Part shown: positions 17,019 to 26,175 of the stretch, piece after piece
Numbering within the stretch: position 1 is the stretch's first letter
Layout: each line of letters opens with the position of its first letter
Source: Bacteroidota bacterium
GTDB taxonomy: Bacteria > Bacteroidota > Bacteroidia > Cytophagales > Cyclobacteriaceae
DNA length: 56,250 nucleotides
Direction of reading: 5' to 3'
Assembly: GCA_023431285.1 (NCBI GenBank)
Contig: JAEYXN010000205.1
Location: forward strand, 1-56,250
Notes under the pieces: generated by a model
Told to the model about the DNA's origin: nothing
The model's input: the letters and a program-made list of their open reading frames with translations, nothing else
Databases searched by the model: none
Made by a program: the position numbers and the translations under genes

Positions 17019-17125
17019 ATGGATACCGACTTTCTGAGCGATAGCAATGCTAACTTCTCGACGCATTGTTTGTAATGGAAAATGACTAATGGATTGAGCG
17101 GGTACGACTTTCGAAGATAATACCA

Positions 17126-17310
17126 GCGCGAGGGATGGAAGTGAAGCGGGTCGGCCAGTCAGCCGGTTATCGTATGTTCATAACGATGGGAGTGTTTTGC
17201 TCTTCGGAGAAATACGATGTGTTCTGGTCCAGTTCGACGGGTGCGATTTTGGAAGAGTCGACTCGCACGAGGGATGGAAGTGGTCGGGCAGTCGGCCAGT
17301 CAGCCGGTTA
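17126..17310. repeat. cluster of dispersed repeat fragments
   Basis: Two partial copies of a GCGCGAGGGATGGAAGTG element (17126-17169 and about 17265-17310), each ending CGGCCAGTCAGCCGGTTA, flank the second copy of the 66-bp repeat (17185-17250). The same GCGCGAGGGATGGAAGTG start occurs at 39876. The block ends exactly where the M20 hydrolase remnant begins, so repeat-mediated truncation is plausible. Confidence 0.65.
17185..17250. repeat. dispersed 66-bp repeat, copy B
   Basis: Ungapped match of about 59/66 to 80-145. Here it is embedded between two GGGATGGAAGTG repeat fragments, unlike copy A which is alone. Confidence 0.7.
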
Positions 17311-17599
17311 GAATAGTTTTTCCGGGTTTGCCTAATTTCAGAACGCCGACCACGCTCGTCTTCGTTGGTCGTTCCACATTGATATTACCTAAACCTTTTA
17401 AGAAGATATCCTCGACCAATTTGCTCGTGTGTTCCTCCTTAAAGGACAACTCTGGATTCTGATGAATGTGTCGTCTCCATTCTATGACTTTATCTGAGGG
17501 TATCTGATTGAGGAGTGGACCCGATTTTTTATTCATTGCTTGCCCATTTACTGCGACTGACGAGATGGATACAATTAAAACGGCGGCCAGAAATTTCAT
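17300..17599 (-). pseudogene. M20-family amidohydrolase, N-terminal fragment
   Basis: Starts MKFLAAVLIVSISSVAVNGQ (signal peptide, ATG at 17599) and continues with VIEWRRHIHQNPELSFKEEH, the diagnostic N-terminal motif of M20 amidohydrolases/aminoacylases, then TKTSVVGVLKLGKPGKTILTG. It stops after 99 aa inside the repeat block at 17.3 kb, before any of the metal-binding residues of the catalytic domain. A full-length enzyme would be about 400 aa. Clear truncation by repeat sequence. Confidence 0.8.
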
Positions 17600-18013
17600 A
17601 ATCGCGTTGATTGCGTAACAGCTAAAACTATCAATTTTCTTTTCTTTACATAGCGACCGCCTGGGCGGCTCATTTACACGTGTAACCATTGGCCGGCTCT
17701 GGGCCGAAAGCACAGCCTTTAAAAAATTGGCTTTCTCGAAATGATGGGTTATAAGAGACAATCCTGATTCTGCCTCGGGTAGTATTCAAGTCCGCCCTGG
17801 TTGCGGTCTCCCTCGCAGTTAAGATTTACTTTCAAAATTCAGCCTGAAGAAACGAACTGGATCTGCACGCAAGGATGATTTATTGGTCGACATCAAAAGA
17901 CTGAAAGACGAACCTGAGGGAAACGTATTGGCAAAGGTGACAGACTTTTGTTCTTTACAGTTTCGAAGGCTCGTCTTCACATCCTTCTTTACGTGGTATT
18001 ACCTCTTAGCTCA
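17600..18013. other. gene-free stretch, 414 bp
   Basis: Contains the region upstream of the M20 remnant and downstream of the arabinanase stop. Short frames only; no hairpin, repeat or RNA gene was recognised. Confidence 0.4.
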
Positions 18014-19453
18014 TCAGTCTAAAACAAAATTCCATTTGCAATTATCATTGCGAGGATTAAACTTCCCGAGCGCAGGCGTGCTATCACCGGAAGAAATCAG
18101 CGCAAGTTTTTCTTTGGAATTCGGAATAGCTTTTGGCATGATCCGATAGGTGCCATCCGTTAGCTGATCAAGTTTCCATAATTGTTCAGGAGCACCGTTA
18201 AACTCAGGTACGGTGATCACCCTGAGATCGGCGGTCGCAGCGAGTGCTCTGTTCGTGCCGGCGATAACGATCTTGTAGTATGGCGCACCAAAATATCCAC
18301 TTGAGTCAGGAGCAGGTGTAACGCTCCACTTCTGATGAGGACGTGCCATGTAGTCGCCGATGCGCGCATCGATGTTCCCGGAAGACCACGTATTGATTAC
18401 GTCAGCCAATTGTTGAGACGCCACGGGTTTAATGGGTTCGTCATTACGATCAAAGCCGCGGAAACCTCCGGCGGTTCTAACCATGTCAACGGCTAATTCG
18501 AGACTGTACCCTCTCCGCACGGATTCGATCAGGTACGTACCCTCCTTCACGTTATCTCCTGCCACGGGCCATCCGTCTTTCCACAATAATGGCCGGATAC
18601 CCAACACACTGCGGCCACTCTGATCGAGATCGGCCTCATAATGCAGCGACATCTTCTCAATGCCTTCCTCAACAATGATGCGACCGAAATGCCCAGGACC
18701 AATCAATCTACCGCGGGTTGCGGCCACCATCTTGCCGCCACCCTGGAGCATTGTTCTTCCAACGTTATCGACGAATGGACCTGTAACGTTTTTGGATCGG
18801 CCCACGACTGTGTTGTAGGTAGAATTTGATCCGTCACAGCAGCTGCCGTGCGTGGCCAATAGATAGTACCATCCATCGTTATAGGTCATCACGGTACCCT
18901 CAACCGCGACCGCGATGTCAACTGGTTCACTGCCTTTCACAAGGCCTCCTGTTTTTGGATCCAGCTCAACGACACGGCTGAATCCGAAGTAGGTACCATA
19001 AGTGAGCCATAGCCGTCCCGTTGTGGGGTCCATCATAAACCCCGGATCGATGGCATCGCATTCTTCATATCCATCGGAAGTCGCCACCAGCACTGGCTCG
19101 GAATACTTGAAGTCGGGAGAATTCGGATCAAGCGTTTTGTTCCACATCGTGTAGATGGCTCCCTTGTGATTGCTGCTGCCACCGGTGAGGCCATAAGCAA
19201 TGAGATAACGATCTGCAATCTTGATCGCATCAGGTGCCGCCCCGCCACCTGGTCTTACTGCACCACCCTTCCAACGCCACCCGTCTTCGGAGATCAATCC
19301 ACCGCCACCGGTGCCAAATGTATAATACTTACCGTCACACTCCATGATGGTGGAAGGATCGTGAATAAATGGTTTTCCGATCTGCGCCAGCAGGACTTGC
19401 GTTAAGGTGGTTGACAAGATTGCAATCAGGCCAATTGTCTTTATTCGTTTCAT
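18014..19453 (-). CDS. secreted GH43 arabinanase-like enzyme with C-terminal carbohydrate-binding domain
   Basis: 479 aa with a signal peptide (about 1-23). The five-bladed propeller shows Asp32 (FIHDPSTIMECDGKYY), Asp137 (ECDAIDPGFMMD) and Glu185 (AVAVEGTVMTYND), the base, modulator and acid of GH43 arabinanases, and THGSCCDGSNSTYNTVVGRS, typical of endo-1,5-arabinanases. The last ~150 residues resemble a ricin-like or lectin-type binding module (YKIVIAGTNRALAATADL, APEQLWKLDQLTDGTYRI). Likely cuts arabinan outside the cytoplasm. Followed on the opposite strand by other carbohydrate-active secreted proteins. Confidence 0.88.
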   Translation of the reverse strand: MKRIKTIGLIAILSTTLTQVLLAQIGKPFIHDPSTIMECDGKYYTFGTGGGGLISEDGWRWKGGAVRPGGGAAPDAIKIADRYLIAYGLTGGSSNHKGAIYTMWNKTLDPNSPDFKYSEPVLVATSDGYEECDAIDPGFMMDPTTGRLWLTYGTYFGFSRVVELDPKTGGLVKGSEPVDIAVAVEGTVMTYNDGWYYLLATHGSCCDGSNSTYNTVVGRSKNVTGPFVDNVGRTMLQGGGKMVAATRGRLIGPGHFGRIIVEEGIEKMSLHYEADLDQSGRSVLGIRPLLWKDGWPVAGDNVKEGTYLIESVRRGYSLELAVDMVRTAGGFRGFDRNDEPIKPVASQQLADVINTWSSGNIDARIGDYMARPHQKWSVTPAPDSSGYFGAPYYKIVIAGTNRALAATADLRVITVPEFNGAPEQLWKLDQLTDGTYRIMPKAIPNSKEKLALISSGDSTPALGKFNPRNDNCKWNFVLD

Positions 19454-19565
19454 GTAGCCGGGGTTGTTTTATCTTTTTGGTTCGCAAGACTGGTATGCAG
19501 GGCTGCGACCGATTTTGTTAAAGATTGTATGGAGAATATAATAAGCAGTGAGGCAACGGAAATAC

Positions 19566-20324
19566 CTATTCGTAACTGATGCTGAAGTTCTTAACGGGAG
19601 CTCCATTGTCATCCAGGAAACGTACTGCAAAGTTGCACATACCGGGTCCGTTGATCACGGCTCCGCGGAGGACGTTTCTTCCTTTCTTCAGCGTGATCAA
19701 CGGGGAAGTAACATTATCCACTATCATGTCGCGGTCACCGGAAAGCATCAGGACTTCATTGCCATTCAGCCAGAACATCCCGCCGGAGTTGACGCCGGCA
19801 GCGAGCCTGACGTTCTTTATTTCCTCCGGGCAATCAATGACGGTGACAAGCCAGAACAATACACCGTATGGCGGTTGATTGATCGCATAGGTGAAATGAT
19901 AGAGGTTGAAGTTATATGTTTTACTGTCGAGCGCGTGCCATTTCAGTTTGCTCCCTCCTATCTTCACCGTCTTGTTTTTCTTCGGAATCATTGTAAAGTC
20001 GGGAGAAAAATTATCCGCCACCAATGCGTCCCGCAGATATTTTTCGGTGAGTATGTTGTTGCGTTGAATCTCTTTTCTGACGGGCTCGAGCACAAGCCAG
20101 CGCTGAATGAATCCATTCTCATCTGGTGAAATCTTCGCAACGGCGGACGGTGTAAAGTATCTCGTCACCGTATGGGTCGTATCACCTTTTGGTGGAATCG
20201 GTGGTAAGATTGGTCGCGGCCTCTGGCCTGGTGGTTGTGCCAATGTAGCGACGCTGGTGATCAATACGACAAAGAAAGTGAGAAGTGCCATTGCCAGCAG
20301 GGGTACGAATTGTTTTCGATTCAT
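19566..20324 (-). CDS. secreted protein of unknown function, beta-sandwich, carbohydrate-esterase neighbourhood
   Basis: 252 aa from ATG 20324 (MNRKQFVPLLAMALLTFFVV), chosen because a signal peptide with VATLAQ cleavage follows; the frame extends 29 codons further upstream without features. A proline-rich linker (QRPRPILPPIPPKGD) precedes a domain with FIQRWLVLEPVRKEIQ, NFNLYHFTYAINQP and LKKGRNVLRGAVINGPGMCN. These resemble the jelly-roll domains attached to Bacteroidota acetylxylan esterases and glycosidases that sense a gain of hydrogen-bonding surface, but no catalytic residues are evident. Possibly a binding or accessory protein for the neighbouring esterase. Confidence 0.7.
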   Translation of the reverse strand: MNRKQFVPLLAMALLTFFVVLITSVATLAQPPGQRPRPILPPIPPKGDTTHTVTRYFTPSAVAKISPDENGFIQRWLVLEPVRKEIQRNNILTEKYLRDALVADNFSPDFTMIPKKNKTVKIGGSKLKWHALDSKTYNFNLYHFTYAINQPPYGVLFWLVTVIDCPEEIKNVRLAAGVNSGGMFWLNGNEVLMLSGDRDMIVDNVTSPLITLKKGRNVLRGAVINGPGMCNFAVRFLDDNGAPVKNFSISYE

Positions 20325-20647
20325 CGGATTTGTCTGATCGTTCGTTGTGATGAGGGTTACATTATGAGCCAGGTAAACAAATGTAAATAATACACTATTG
20401 CGAACCAACACATTAAACTATTGATGAAGGCGCGGGAAGAATGTAAAGATCATCCCGGGGAAGATGTAGATTAACTTCATAGCTACACTTCCCTTCTTCA
20501 CGAACATACCCCACTCCCCACTATTTCATTTGGAAAATCGGTTTTGGCTTTTCATCTTTTGTGATTGATTTCTAACAGCATGATGCCGTTCCGTCGTGAG
20601 CATCATACTATTGAATATTTGACAAACTAAACCTCAGCAGAAACGCT

Positions 20648-21811
20648 ATGAATCGGTTGTATAAGTTTTTATTGTTGATCACTCTGTCCAGTCCTTGTTT
20701 TGCGCAACCGACTCCGCCACAACTTCCGGAGGGAGCAAAAAGTGCATCCACGAATATCAATGCCAATGATTGTCCATGCGTATTTGCAGACCGGCGTGTT
20801 TTCTTCAAAGTGAATGCGCCTGAAGCCGCCAAAGTTCAGATCGACCTTGGCAAGCTCTACGACATGCAAAAAGATGACAAGGGAACCTGGACGGTGACGA
20901 CAGATCCACAGGATCCCGGTTTCCATTACTATTCACTCGTGATCGATGGCGTTAAGGTAGCTGATCCTGCCAGTGAATCTTTTTTCGGTATGGGTAGAAT
21001 GGCAAGCGGGATAGATATTCCGGAAACCGGAGCAGACTTTTATGATATTAAAGAAATCCCGCACGGAGAGATGAGATCGCGATCGTATTATTCGAAGACA
21101 CTTGGAGCATGGCGTAATATCAATATCTACACTCCTCCCGGATATGATAAGAACATAAAGAACAGTTACCCGGTGCTGTACATTCAGCATGGCGGTGGTG
21201 AGGATGAACGCGGTTGGGTTATCCAGGGAAAAACCAACATCATCATGGATAATCTTATTGCCGCGGGAAAGGCAGTTCCGATGATTGTTGTTATACCCAA
21301 TGGAAATACGGTAAAGCCCGGCGTGCGTGCGGGTGGATACAACGACGAGGCTATGGCTGTTTTCAAGGAAGAGTACTTCGAAAATATTATCCCGTTTATC
21401 GAAAGCAACTACAGGGTAAAGCCAGGTGCAGCAAACAGGGCAATTTCGGGACTGTCAATGGGCGGAGGACAAGCGTTCTACACAGGCCTGCGCAACATCG
21501 ATAAGTTTGCTTACGTGGGTGTTTTCAGCACGGGCCTTTTCGGCGGTATTGCGAGACCAGATGCATCGCCTTTTGATCCCGAGGCGGTAATCCCAGGGAT
21601 ACTCACGAATTCACAGTCGTTCAACAGCAAACTGAAAGTGTTTCTTTTAACTTGCGGTGAACAGGATCCGAGAATTGAGCACACGAAGAAGTTGGTCGAA
21701 ACTTTCAGGAGCAAAGGTTTGAAAGTTGAGTTTGCTTCCTTTCCCGGCGGGCACGAGTGGCAGGTGTGGCGGAAGTCTCTGCATGATTTCGCTCAACGTG
21801 TTTTTAAATAG
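20648..21811 (+). CDS. secreted CE1-type esterase with N-terminal E-set domain (feruloyl/acetylxylan esterase-like)
   Basis: 387 aa: signal peptide (1-19), an Ig-like/E-set domain (about 45-130, VFFKVNAPEAAKVQIDLGK, PGFHYYSLVIDGVKVADP), then an alpha/beta-hydrolase fold. Nucleophile Ser270 is in SGLSMGGGQAF, the acid is probably the Asp of CGEQDPRI, and His369 is in PGGHEWQVW. This architecture is that of esterases that remove ferulate or acetate from xylan. It starts a plus-strand pair with the RraA-like gene. Confidence 0.9.
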   Translation: MNRLYKFLLLITLSSPCFAQPTPPQLPEGAKSASTNINANDCPCVFADRRVFFKVNAPEAAKVQIDLGKLYDMQKDDKGTWTVTTDPQDPGFHYYSLVIDGVKVADPASESFFGMGRMASGIDIPETGADFYDIKEIPHGEMRSRSYYSKTLGAWRNINIYTPPGYDKNIKNSYPVLYIQHGGGEDERGWVIQGKTNIIMDNLIAAGKAVPMIVVIPNGNTVKPGVRAGGYNDEAMAVFKEEYFENIIPFIESNYRVKPGAANRAISGLSMGGGQAFYTGLRNIDKFAYVGVFSTGLFGGIARPDASPFDPEAVIPGILTNSQSFNSKLKVFLLTCGEQDPRIEHTKKLVETFRSKGLKVEFASFPGGHEWQVWRKSLHDFAQRVFK

Positions 21812-21893
21812 TCCTCCCTGTTGTCAGGAACCTTCCAGCGATATTAAAAGAAGTAGCTGAACACACCATTAATCTATCTTAAAGCCCAGGTGC

Positions 21894-22817
21894 ATGAAAC
21901 CGAAATTTGTCCTGCTATTGTTTGTCATTTGTCTCTCGTTAAAGAATGCGTTGTTAGCTCAAACCATTCCCAAAGAAGAGCTGATCTTTCTCACTTCTGA
22001 ATGGAAGGGCGAACGTTTTGCAGATGGAAGGCCGAAGATTCCGGATAACTTACTGGAGCGGGCGAAGCGCATCATGATTGACGATGCGTGGACGGTGTTG
22101 AAGAATGAAGGTTATCTGAATCAATATGAAGGTGGATGGAAGACCATCAATGACACAACGATCACAGGCCGTGCCGTGACGGCGGTGTACATGCCGAGCC
22201 GACCTGATGTTGAAAAACATATTAAGACGCGCGGTGCCCGCCAGGGAAGGAAAGGGAACACCAATTCATGGCCAATCGATATTCTCACGAAGGGTGATCT
22301 GTATGTGGCCGACGCGTTCGGCAAGATTAGCGGCGGGAGCATCATGGGTGCCACACTGGCAAATTCGATCTTCAGCAAATCAGGCAGTGGCGTTGTGTTT
22401 AATGGTGCTGCGAGAGATTTACAAGAGATCCGAAACATCAAAGGGTTTAATGCATTCGTTCGTGACTTTCATCCGTCATTCACAGAGGAAATGGTGCTTA
22501 TGGGACTTAACACGCCGGTGCGAATTGGAAATGCCATGGTGCTTCCTGGTGACCTTGTGATTGCCACTATCGAAGGTGTTCTGTTTGTTCCGGCGCACCT
22601 TGCAGAACAGGTTATCAGTACTGCCGAATTTGTAATTCGTAAAGACCAGTTTGGCTTTGAGATGGTCCGGACCGGCAAATACACCACAGGCGAAATCGAC
22701 AGTCAGTGGGGCAATGAAATCAAGGCACATTTTCTGGAATGGCTTAAGAAGCATCCCGAGCTTGGCAGCATGACGCGTGAGGAATTGGATAAGGTGATGA
22801 GTAAGAGGACTTGGTAG
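21894..22817 (+). CDS. exported RraA-family protein (aldolase/demethylmenaquinone-methyltransferase fold)
   Basis: 307 aa, signal peptide about 1-22. The RraA fold is shown by GGSIMGATLANSIF and VVFNGAARDLQEI (the G-x-x-R-D divalent-metal site) and by PVRIGNAMVLPGDLVIA. Classical family roles are 4-hydroxy-4-methyl-2-oxoglutarate/oxaloacetate aldolase and RNase E inhibition; an exported member with a long insert probably has another substrate. A copy of its last 20 codons is found in the scar at 2530. Converges on the acyltransferase gene. Confidence 0.8.
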   Translation: MKPKFVLLLFVICLSLKNALLAQTIPKEELIFLTSEWKGERFADGRPKIPDNLLERAKRIMIDDAWTVLKNEGYLNQYEGGWKTINDTTITGRAVTAVYMPSRPDVEKHIKTRGARQGRKGNTNSWPIDILTKGDLYVADAFGKISGGSIMGATLANSIFSKSGSGVVFNGAARDLQEIRNIKGFNAFVRDFHPSFTEEMVLMGLNTPVRIGNAMVLPGDLVIATIEGVLFVPAHLAEQVISTAEFVIRKDQFGFEMVRTGKYTTGEIDSQWGNEIKAHFLEWLKKHPELGSMTREELDKVMSKRTW

Positions 22818-22890
22818 GGTGAGCTCAACGGTTCTGTCTTTAAGTTGACAGGCATGTACGTAGTTCATGTAAAGAACCTCCGCGACATTT

Positions 22891-23526
22891 CTACATGCCT
22901 GCGGCGAGCTCGTCGAAATCTGCTTCGATTCTTGCCAGGATTGATTTCACATCATCGGCTTCACTGACAGTACGCGCTGGTCCGAAGGTAATGCTTGACA
23001 TGTGTGGTACAATCAAACTATCATCCTTGGGCATTGCCTTGCCCATGCCTTTCATGTAGGCGGACACGTATCGAACATGCGGTCTCCTGGATAACACCAG
23101 GGCAACGCCAGGCTTAAGCGGTTGGCGGACTTCCGGTTCCCCACGGGTTCCTTCGGGAAAAAGGATCAGCGAGTACCCTTCATCAAGCGCTGCGACCATC
23201 TTGTTAATGGGATCGTTGGCAGGATCGTCTTTGTCGCGCTTGCGCTGAATCAATAGGCTATTAACGAAGTAATTTGTTAGTTTACTCTTCAGCTTCGTCT
23301 TTCCAAAATGATCCGCAGCGGCAACTGGTTTAACCTTATGAATAATACTGCGCGGAAGGGATGCCATAATCGTCATCGTATCCAGGTGACTGTTATGGTT
23401 AGCAGCAATGATAAATTGTTTCTCTTGCAACAGAACGTCTGAATTTCCAAACCGTACCCCGACAACGACGCGGAGGAACAATGGCATGAGGTATCCATAC
23501 AAAATTCTTAGAACAAGTTTTTGCAT
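22891..23526 (-). CDS. 1-acylglycerol-3-phosphate acyltransferase-like (PlsC family)
   Basis: 211 aa. The acyltransferase motifs are His44-x4-Asp49 (ANHNSHLDTM) and FPEGTRG (about 122-128), with a hydrophobic N-terminus that associates with the inner membrane. It transfers an acyl chain to a lysophospholipid or related acceptor. The gene begins one base after the CdsA stop, third in a minus-strand lipid operon. Whether it serves bulk phosphatidate synthesis or a special lipid cannot be decided. Confidence 0.88.
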   Translation of the reverse strand: MQKLVLRILYGYLMPLFLRVVVGVRFGNSDVLLQEKQFIIAANHNSHLDTMTIMASLPRSIIHKVKPVAAADHFGKTKLKSKLTNYFVNSLLIQRKRDKDDPANDPINKMVAALDEGYSLILFPEGTRGEPEVRQPLKPGVALVLSRRPHVRYVSAYMKGMGKAMPKDDSLIVPHMSSITFGPARTVSEADDVKSILARIEADFDELAAGM

Positions 23527-24480
23527 CTAATAGGCCAGATAATAGACCAGGTGGAAAAAAACGGGAGCGGTATAAGCCAGTGAGTCAACGCGGTCAAGAA
23601 TTCCTCCGTGTCCGGGAATAGATGATCCCATATCCTTGACCCCGATATCACGTTTAACGGAGGACATGACGATATCCCCAATAAACCCGGCACATGAGAG
23701 GAAAAAGCTTACAAACACTACCTGAGGCGTTGTAAGCGGTGTGAGGAAGCCGAGGAAGTAACCTATAATCGTCGTGCTGATTACCCCACCGATAAAGCCT
23801 TCCCAGGTCTTGTTGGGACTCACCCTTGGAACAATCTTGTGCTTTCCGAATAGCTTGCCCCACGTGAACTGCATGACGTCGTTGATCTCGGTGAGAAATA
23901 CCAGGAAAAGTAACATTCCTCTTCCCCCGGCATCAAAACCTGGCTTCTCCGGAAGTGACAATAGATAAGCCATATGACTGATCCCAAACACGGTGAGCAT
24001 GAGGATCCATTGTAATGACGACATTGATTTGATGATGCCCTCCGTATTTCCTTTGAGCACCATTCGCAACGGTAAAAAGAGGAACATGACGATGGGAATG
24101 AAAATAATGTATGCCCCATACCATCCGATGTACGCAAGATAGTACTGCACAGGGATGGAGACATACGCCCAGAAGATGGCACGCCTGTCAGATTCGCGGA
24201 AACCAAGGACGGAGTATAACTCCCTGAATGCTACGAATGACAATAGTGCGATAGCCGCATAGCATACAGTGGTATTGATCAATGTGGCGCCCAGCACCAG
24301 CGTTGCCATTACCCACCACGATTTGGTCCGTGCTTTCAATTCATCAACCTTTGCGCCGGGTTTTAGCTTTCCAAGAAAAAAGAACAATGCCGTGGCAAAG
24401 ATCAGAATACCGAAGATGGCATAAACAACCACCATCAGGTCCTGGTTCTCGATGAAGTCAAAATGAAACAAGTTCTCCAT
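23527..24480 (-). CDS. cdsA: phosphatidate cytidylyltransferase
   Basis: 317 aa integral membrane protein with about eight helices. The C-terminal signature is clear: SPNKTWEGFIGG, then GDIVMSSVKRDIGVKDMGSS and PGHGGILDRVDSL, with the paired aspartates that bind Mg2+. Converts phosphatidate and CTP to CDP-diacylglycerol. It is 10 bp after the CDP-alcohol phosphotransferase gene and directly before the acyltransferase, so precursor supply and head-group transfer are encoded together. Confidence 0.93.
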   Translation of the reverse strand: MENLFHFDFIENQDLMVVVYAIFGILIFATALFFFLGKLKPGAKVDELKARTKSWWVMATLVLGATLINTTVCYAAIALLSFVAFRELYSVLGFRESDRRAIFWAYVSIPVQYYLAYIGWYGAYIIFIPIVMFLFLPLRMVLKGNTEGIIKSMSSLQWILMLTVFGISHMAYLLSLPEKPGFDAGGRGMLLFLVFLTEINDVMQFTWGKLFGKHKIVPRVSPNKTWEGFIGGVISTTIIGYFLGFLTPLTTPQVVFVSFFLSCAGFIGDIVMSSVKRDIGVKDMGSSIPGHGGILDRVDSLAYTAPVFFHLVYYLAY

Positions 24481-24490
24481 TGATCTATGA

Positions 24491-25141
24491 TTAATGCTTT
24501 GCCTGAGAATTCAGGAGTTGGTAAACGCGTGCGAGTCTGCGATAACATGTGATTACGAGGCCCGCATTCATGATCATAAGTGCCCAGTAAAACACTGGCT
24601 CATACCATATCGCAACTACGCAGCTTACTGTGACCAATGCCATTCTGTGTTGCTTAGCCATCGGGCCGAGAAAATGATGGCCACAGCCAAGGGAGGCGCC
24701 TAAAGCCCTGATATACGCCGTCGCTATCGATAAGGCAATGGCGAGGTACACGAGGTCTATTCCGTAGGGGTAAGACTTGACAGTAAAGATCAATCCAAAC
24801 AGTATAAGAGAATCGCTGACTCGATCCGGTACTTCGTTATAAAGCCCTCCTACCGGTGATTTTCGATCGTGTTCGACAGCAACCATTCCATCGAGGAGAT
24901 TCATTATTAGACGTCCCTGAATTCCGGTAATGGCTAAGATCAACATGAGCGCATGACTCACGACGTTGTCCGTCATGCTGTCGAGATAAAAGGCGAGCAA
25001 GGAAAGTGCAGCGAAAAAAATGCTGAGGACGGAAATGGAGTTGGGGGAAACATTGTGATGCGCCAAAAACGATGCCGTCCTCTTTGCCCAGCCGGAATCG
25101 CGTGAGGCGATCGGTCTTCGTTCCGGAGATAGATTCGTCAT
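24491..25141 (-). CDS. CDP-alcohol phosphatidyltransferase family protein with variant motif
   Basis: 216 aa, about six membrane helices. The signature DG-x2-AR-x8-G-x3-D-x3-D appears as LLDGMVAVEHDRKSPV then GGLYNEVPDRVSD: the Arg is Val and the third Asp is Asn, while the first and last acids remain. An upstream feature is the N-terminal RRPIASRDSGWAK. It leads the lipid operon. The head-group alcohol cannot be read from sequence; the variant motif sets it apart from the usual PgsA and PssA enzymes. Confidence 0.82.
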   Translation of the reverse strand: MTNLSPERRPIASRDSGWAKRTASFLAHHNVSPNSISVLSIFFAALSLLAFYLDSMTDNVVSHALMLILAITGIQGRLIMNLLDGMVAVEHDRKSPVGGLYNEVPDRVSDSLILFGLIFTVKSYPYGIDLVYLAIALSIATAYIRALGASLGCGHHFLGPMAKQHRMALVTVSCVVAIWYEPVFYWALMIMNAGLVITCYRRLARVYQLLNSQAKH

Positions 25142-25302
25142 GGGGGTGTAAAAGGGAAAGGTACAAATTTATTGTTTTGCCCCGTACACTATTTGGATCC
25201 CAACGTGATTGGCACCAATTAGCCGATGGGCTCGACAAAACGCGAAAACTCTGTACCTCTCCTGATTGTATTTCTATGAACAGCTACCCCGTTGGCCAGA
25301 AC

Positions 25303-25719
25303 TCAGAAAAACTTCTTTAACAGATTTAAGACTTTTTGTCCGGCCTCTTCCCTGCCGTTCAATATTGAATTGAATGTTCTTTTATCCTCCGGGGTGATGT
25401 CGGTTTGAAATTCGAGATCGGTGTTCGCGAAATTTCGCCTTGCCATGTGCCAGCTCGGGAAGGACTTTTCGGCGATAGGGTTGTACGAAATCATCACGGT
25501 ATTGGAGTGACGGTTGTCTTTCTTGATTTTGTCATACAATGCCATGATAACTTTTGCTTCTCCTTCAACCAGCTGGATAAATTTTGTTTCTGAAAAAAGG
25601 AGTACGCCGGTGATTTTAAGCAGCGGGTTATTCTTTTTACAAGCATCAAGGATTTTATCAATCTCTTCAGCTGTACAATTTGGTTTTCTTGTACTGACAT
25701 AGACAAGTTGCGATAGCAT
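25303..25719 (-). CDS. BLUF-domain blue-light photoreceptor
   Basis: 138 aa, a stand-alone BLUF protein binding FAD. The photocycle residues are Tyr7 (QLVYVS), Asn31 (NPLLKITGVLLF), Gln49 (FIQLVEG), Trp90 and Met92 (FPSWHM). All five are offset by exactly 14 from Tyr21, Asn45, Gln63, Trp104 and Met106 of AppA, so the photoactive set is complete. There is no output domain beyond a short helical C-terminus, so signalling must be by protein-protein contact. Monocistronic; no partner is evident nearby. Confidence 0.93.
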   Translation of the reverse strand: MLSQLVYVSTRKPNCTAEEIDKILDACKKNNPLLKITGVLLFSETKFIQLVEGEAKVIMALYDKIKKDNRHSNTVMISYNPIAEKSFPSWHMARRNFANTDLEFQTDITPEDKRTFNSILNGREEAGQKVLNLLKKFF

Positions 25720-26134
25720 AGATGTGAAATTTTTATTTAAGCTTTCGGGAACAACAAAGCGCGCGGCTAAATGTTTTAGAACAGGGGAAAGTTGTTGGGG
25801 AAAGTTGAGAACAAACTGTTAACCAGTACGTTGGGGAGAAAACGGCGTTTCAGTTAATATCATCCATGGAGAGAACGAGTTGTTGTCATTATAGATTTTA
25901 AGAGTCCACCACGAAAAAAAGTCAATCCAAAGGAAGCTGCCGGAAGACTAGGAACAGGCGGTAAGGACTTTCTTTCTTATCGCGGTAAAAAGATTTTAGA
26001 CCACGTTTTGCGGCTTTGATTGCAACCCGCTGGGAATATTCGATTGTGTATCGCCAGTAGCCTGGATAAACCTTCCGCCGATAGAGATTTTTCGCGCGGA
26101 TGAACAATGCCGCACTAACAGTGTATTGTACGTT
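25720..26134. other. gene-free stretch, about 415 bp
   Basis: Likely BLUF promoter region at its left end. A 76-codon minus-strand frame (25922-26152) is lysine/arginine-rich but begins inside the hairpin described next and shows no family features, so it is not called. Confidence 0.4.
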
Positions 26135-26163
26135 GAGGAGACCCCGGCTCACCAGGTCTCCTC
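26135..26163. terminator. hairpin after the ELWxxDGT gene
   Basis: Perfect 9-bp stem GAGGAGACC (26135-26143) and GGTCTCCTC (26155-26163), loop of 11 bases, 12 bp past the stop of the large minus-strand gene. It lacks a strong U-tract in that direction, so it may be an mRNA-stabilising or weak terminator structure. Confidence 0.55.
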
Positions 26164-26175
26164 CTTATTAACCTA

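Noticed and set aside
19548..20129. 193-aa plus-strand frame opposite the secreted jelly-roll-like protein
   Set aside because: The minus strand has signal peptide, linker and domain character; the plus frame has none.
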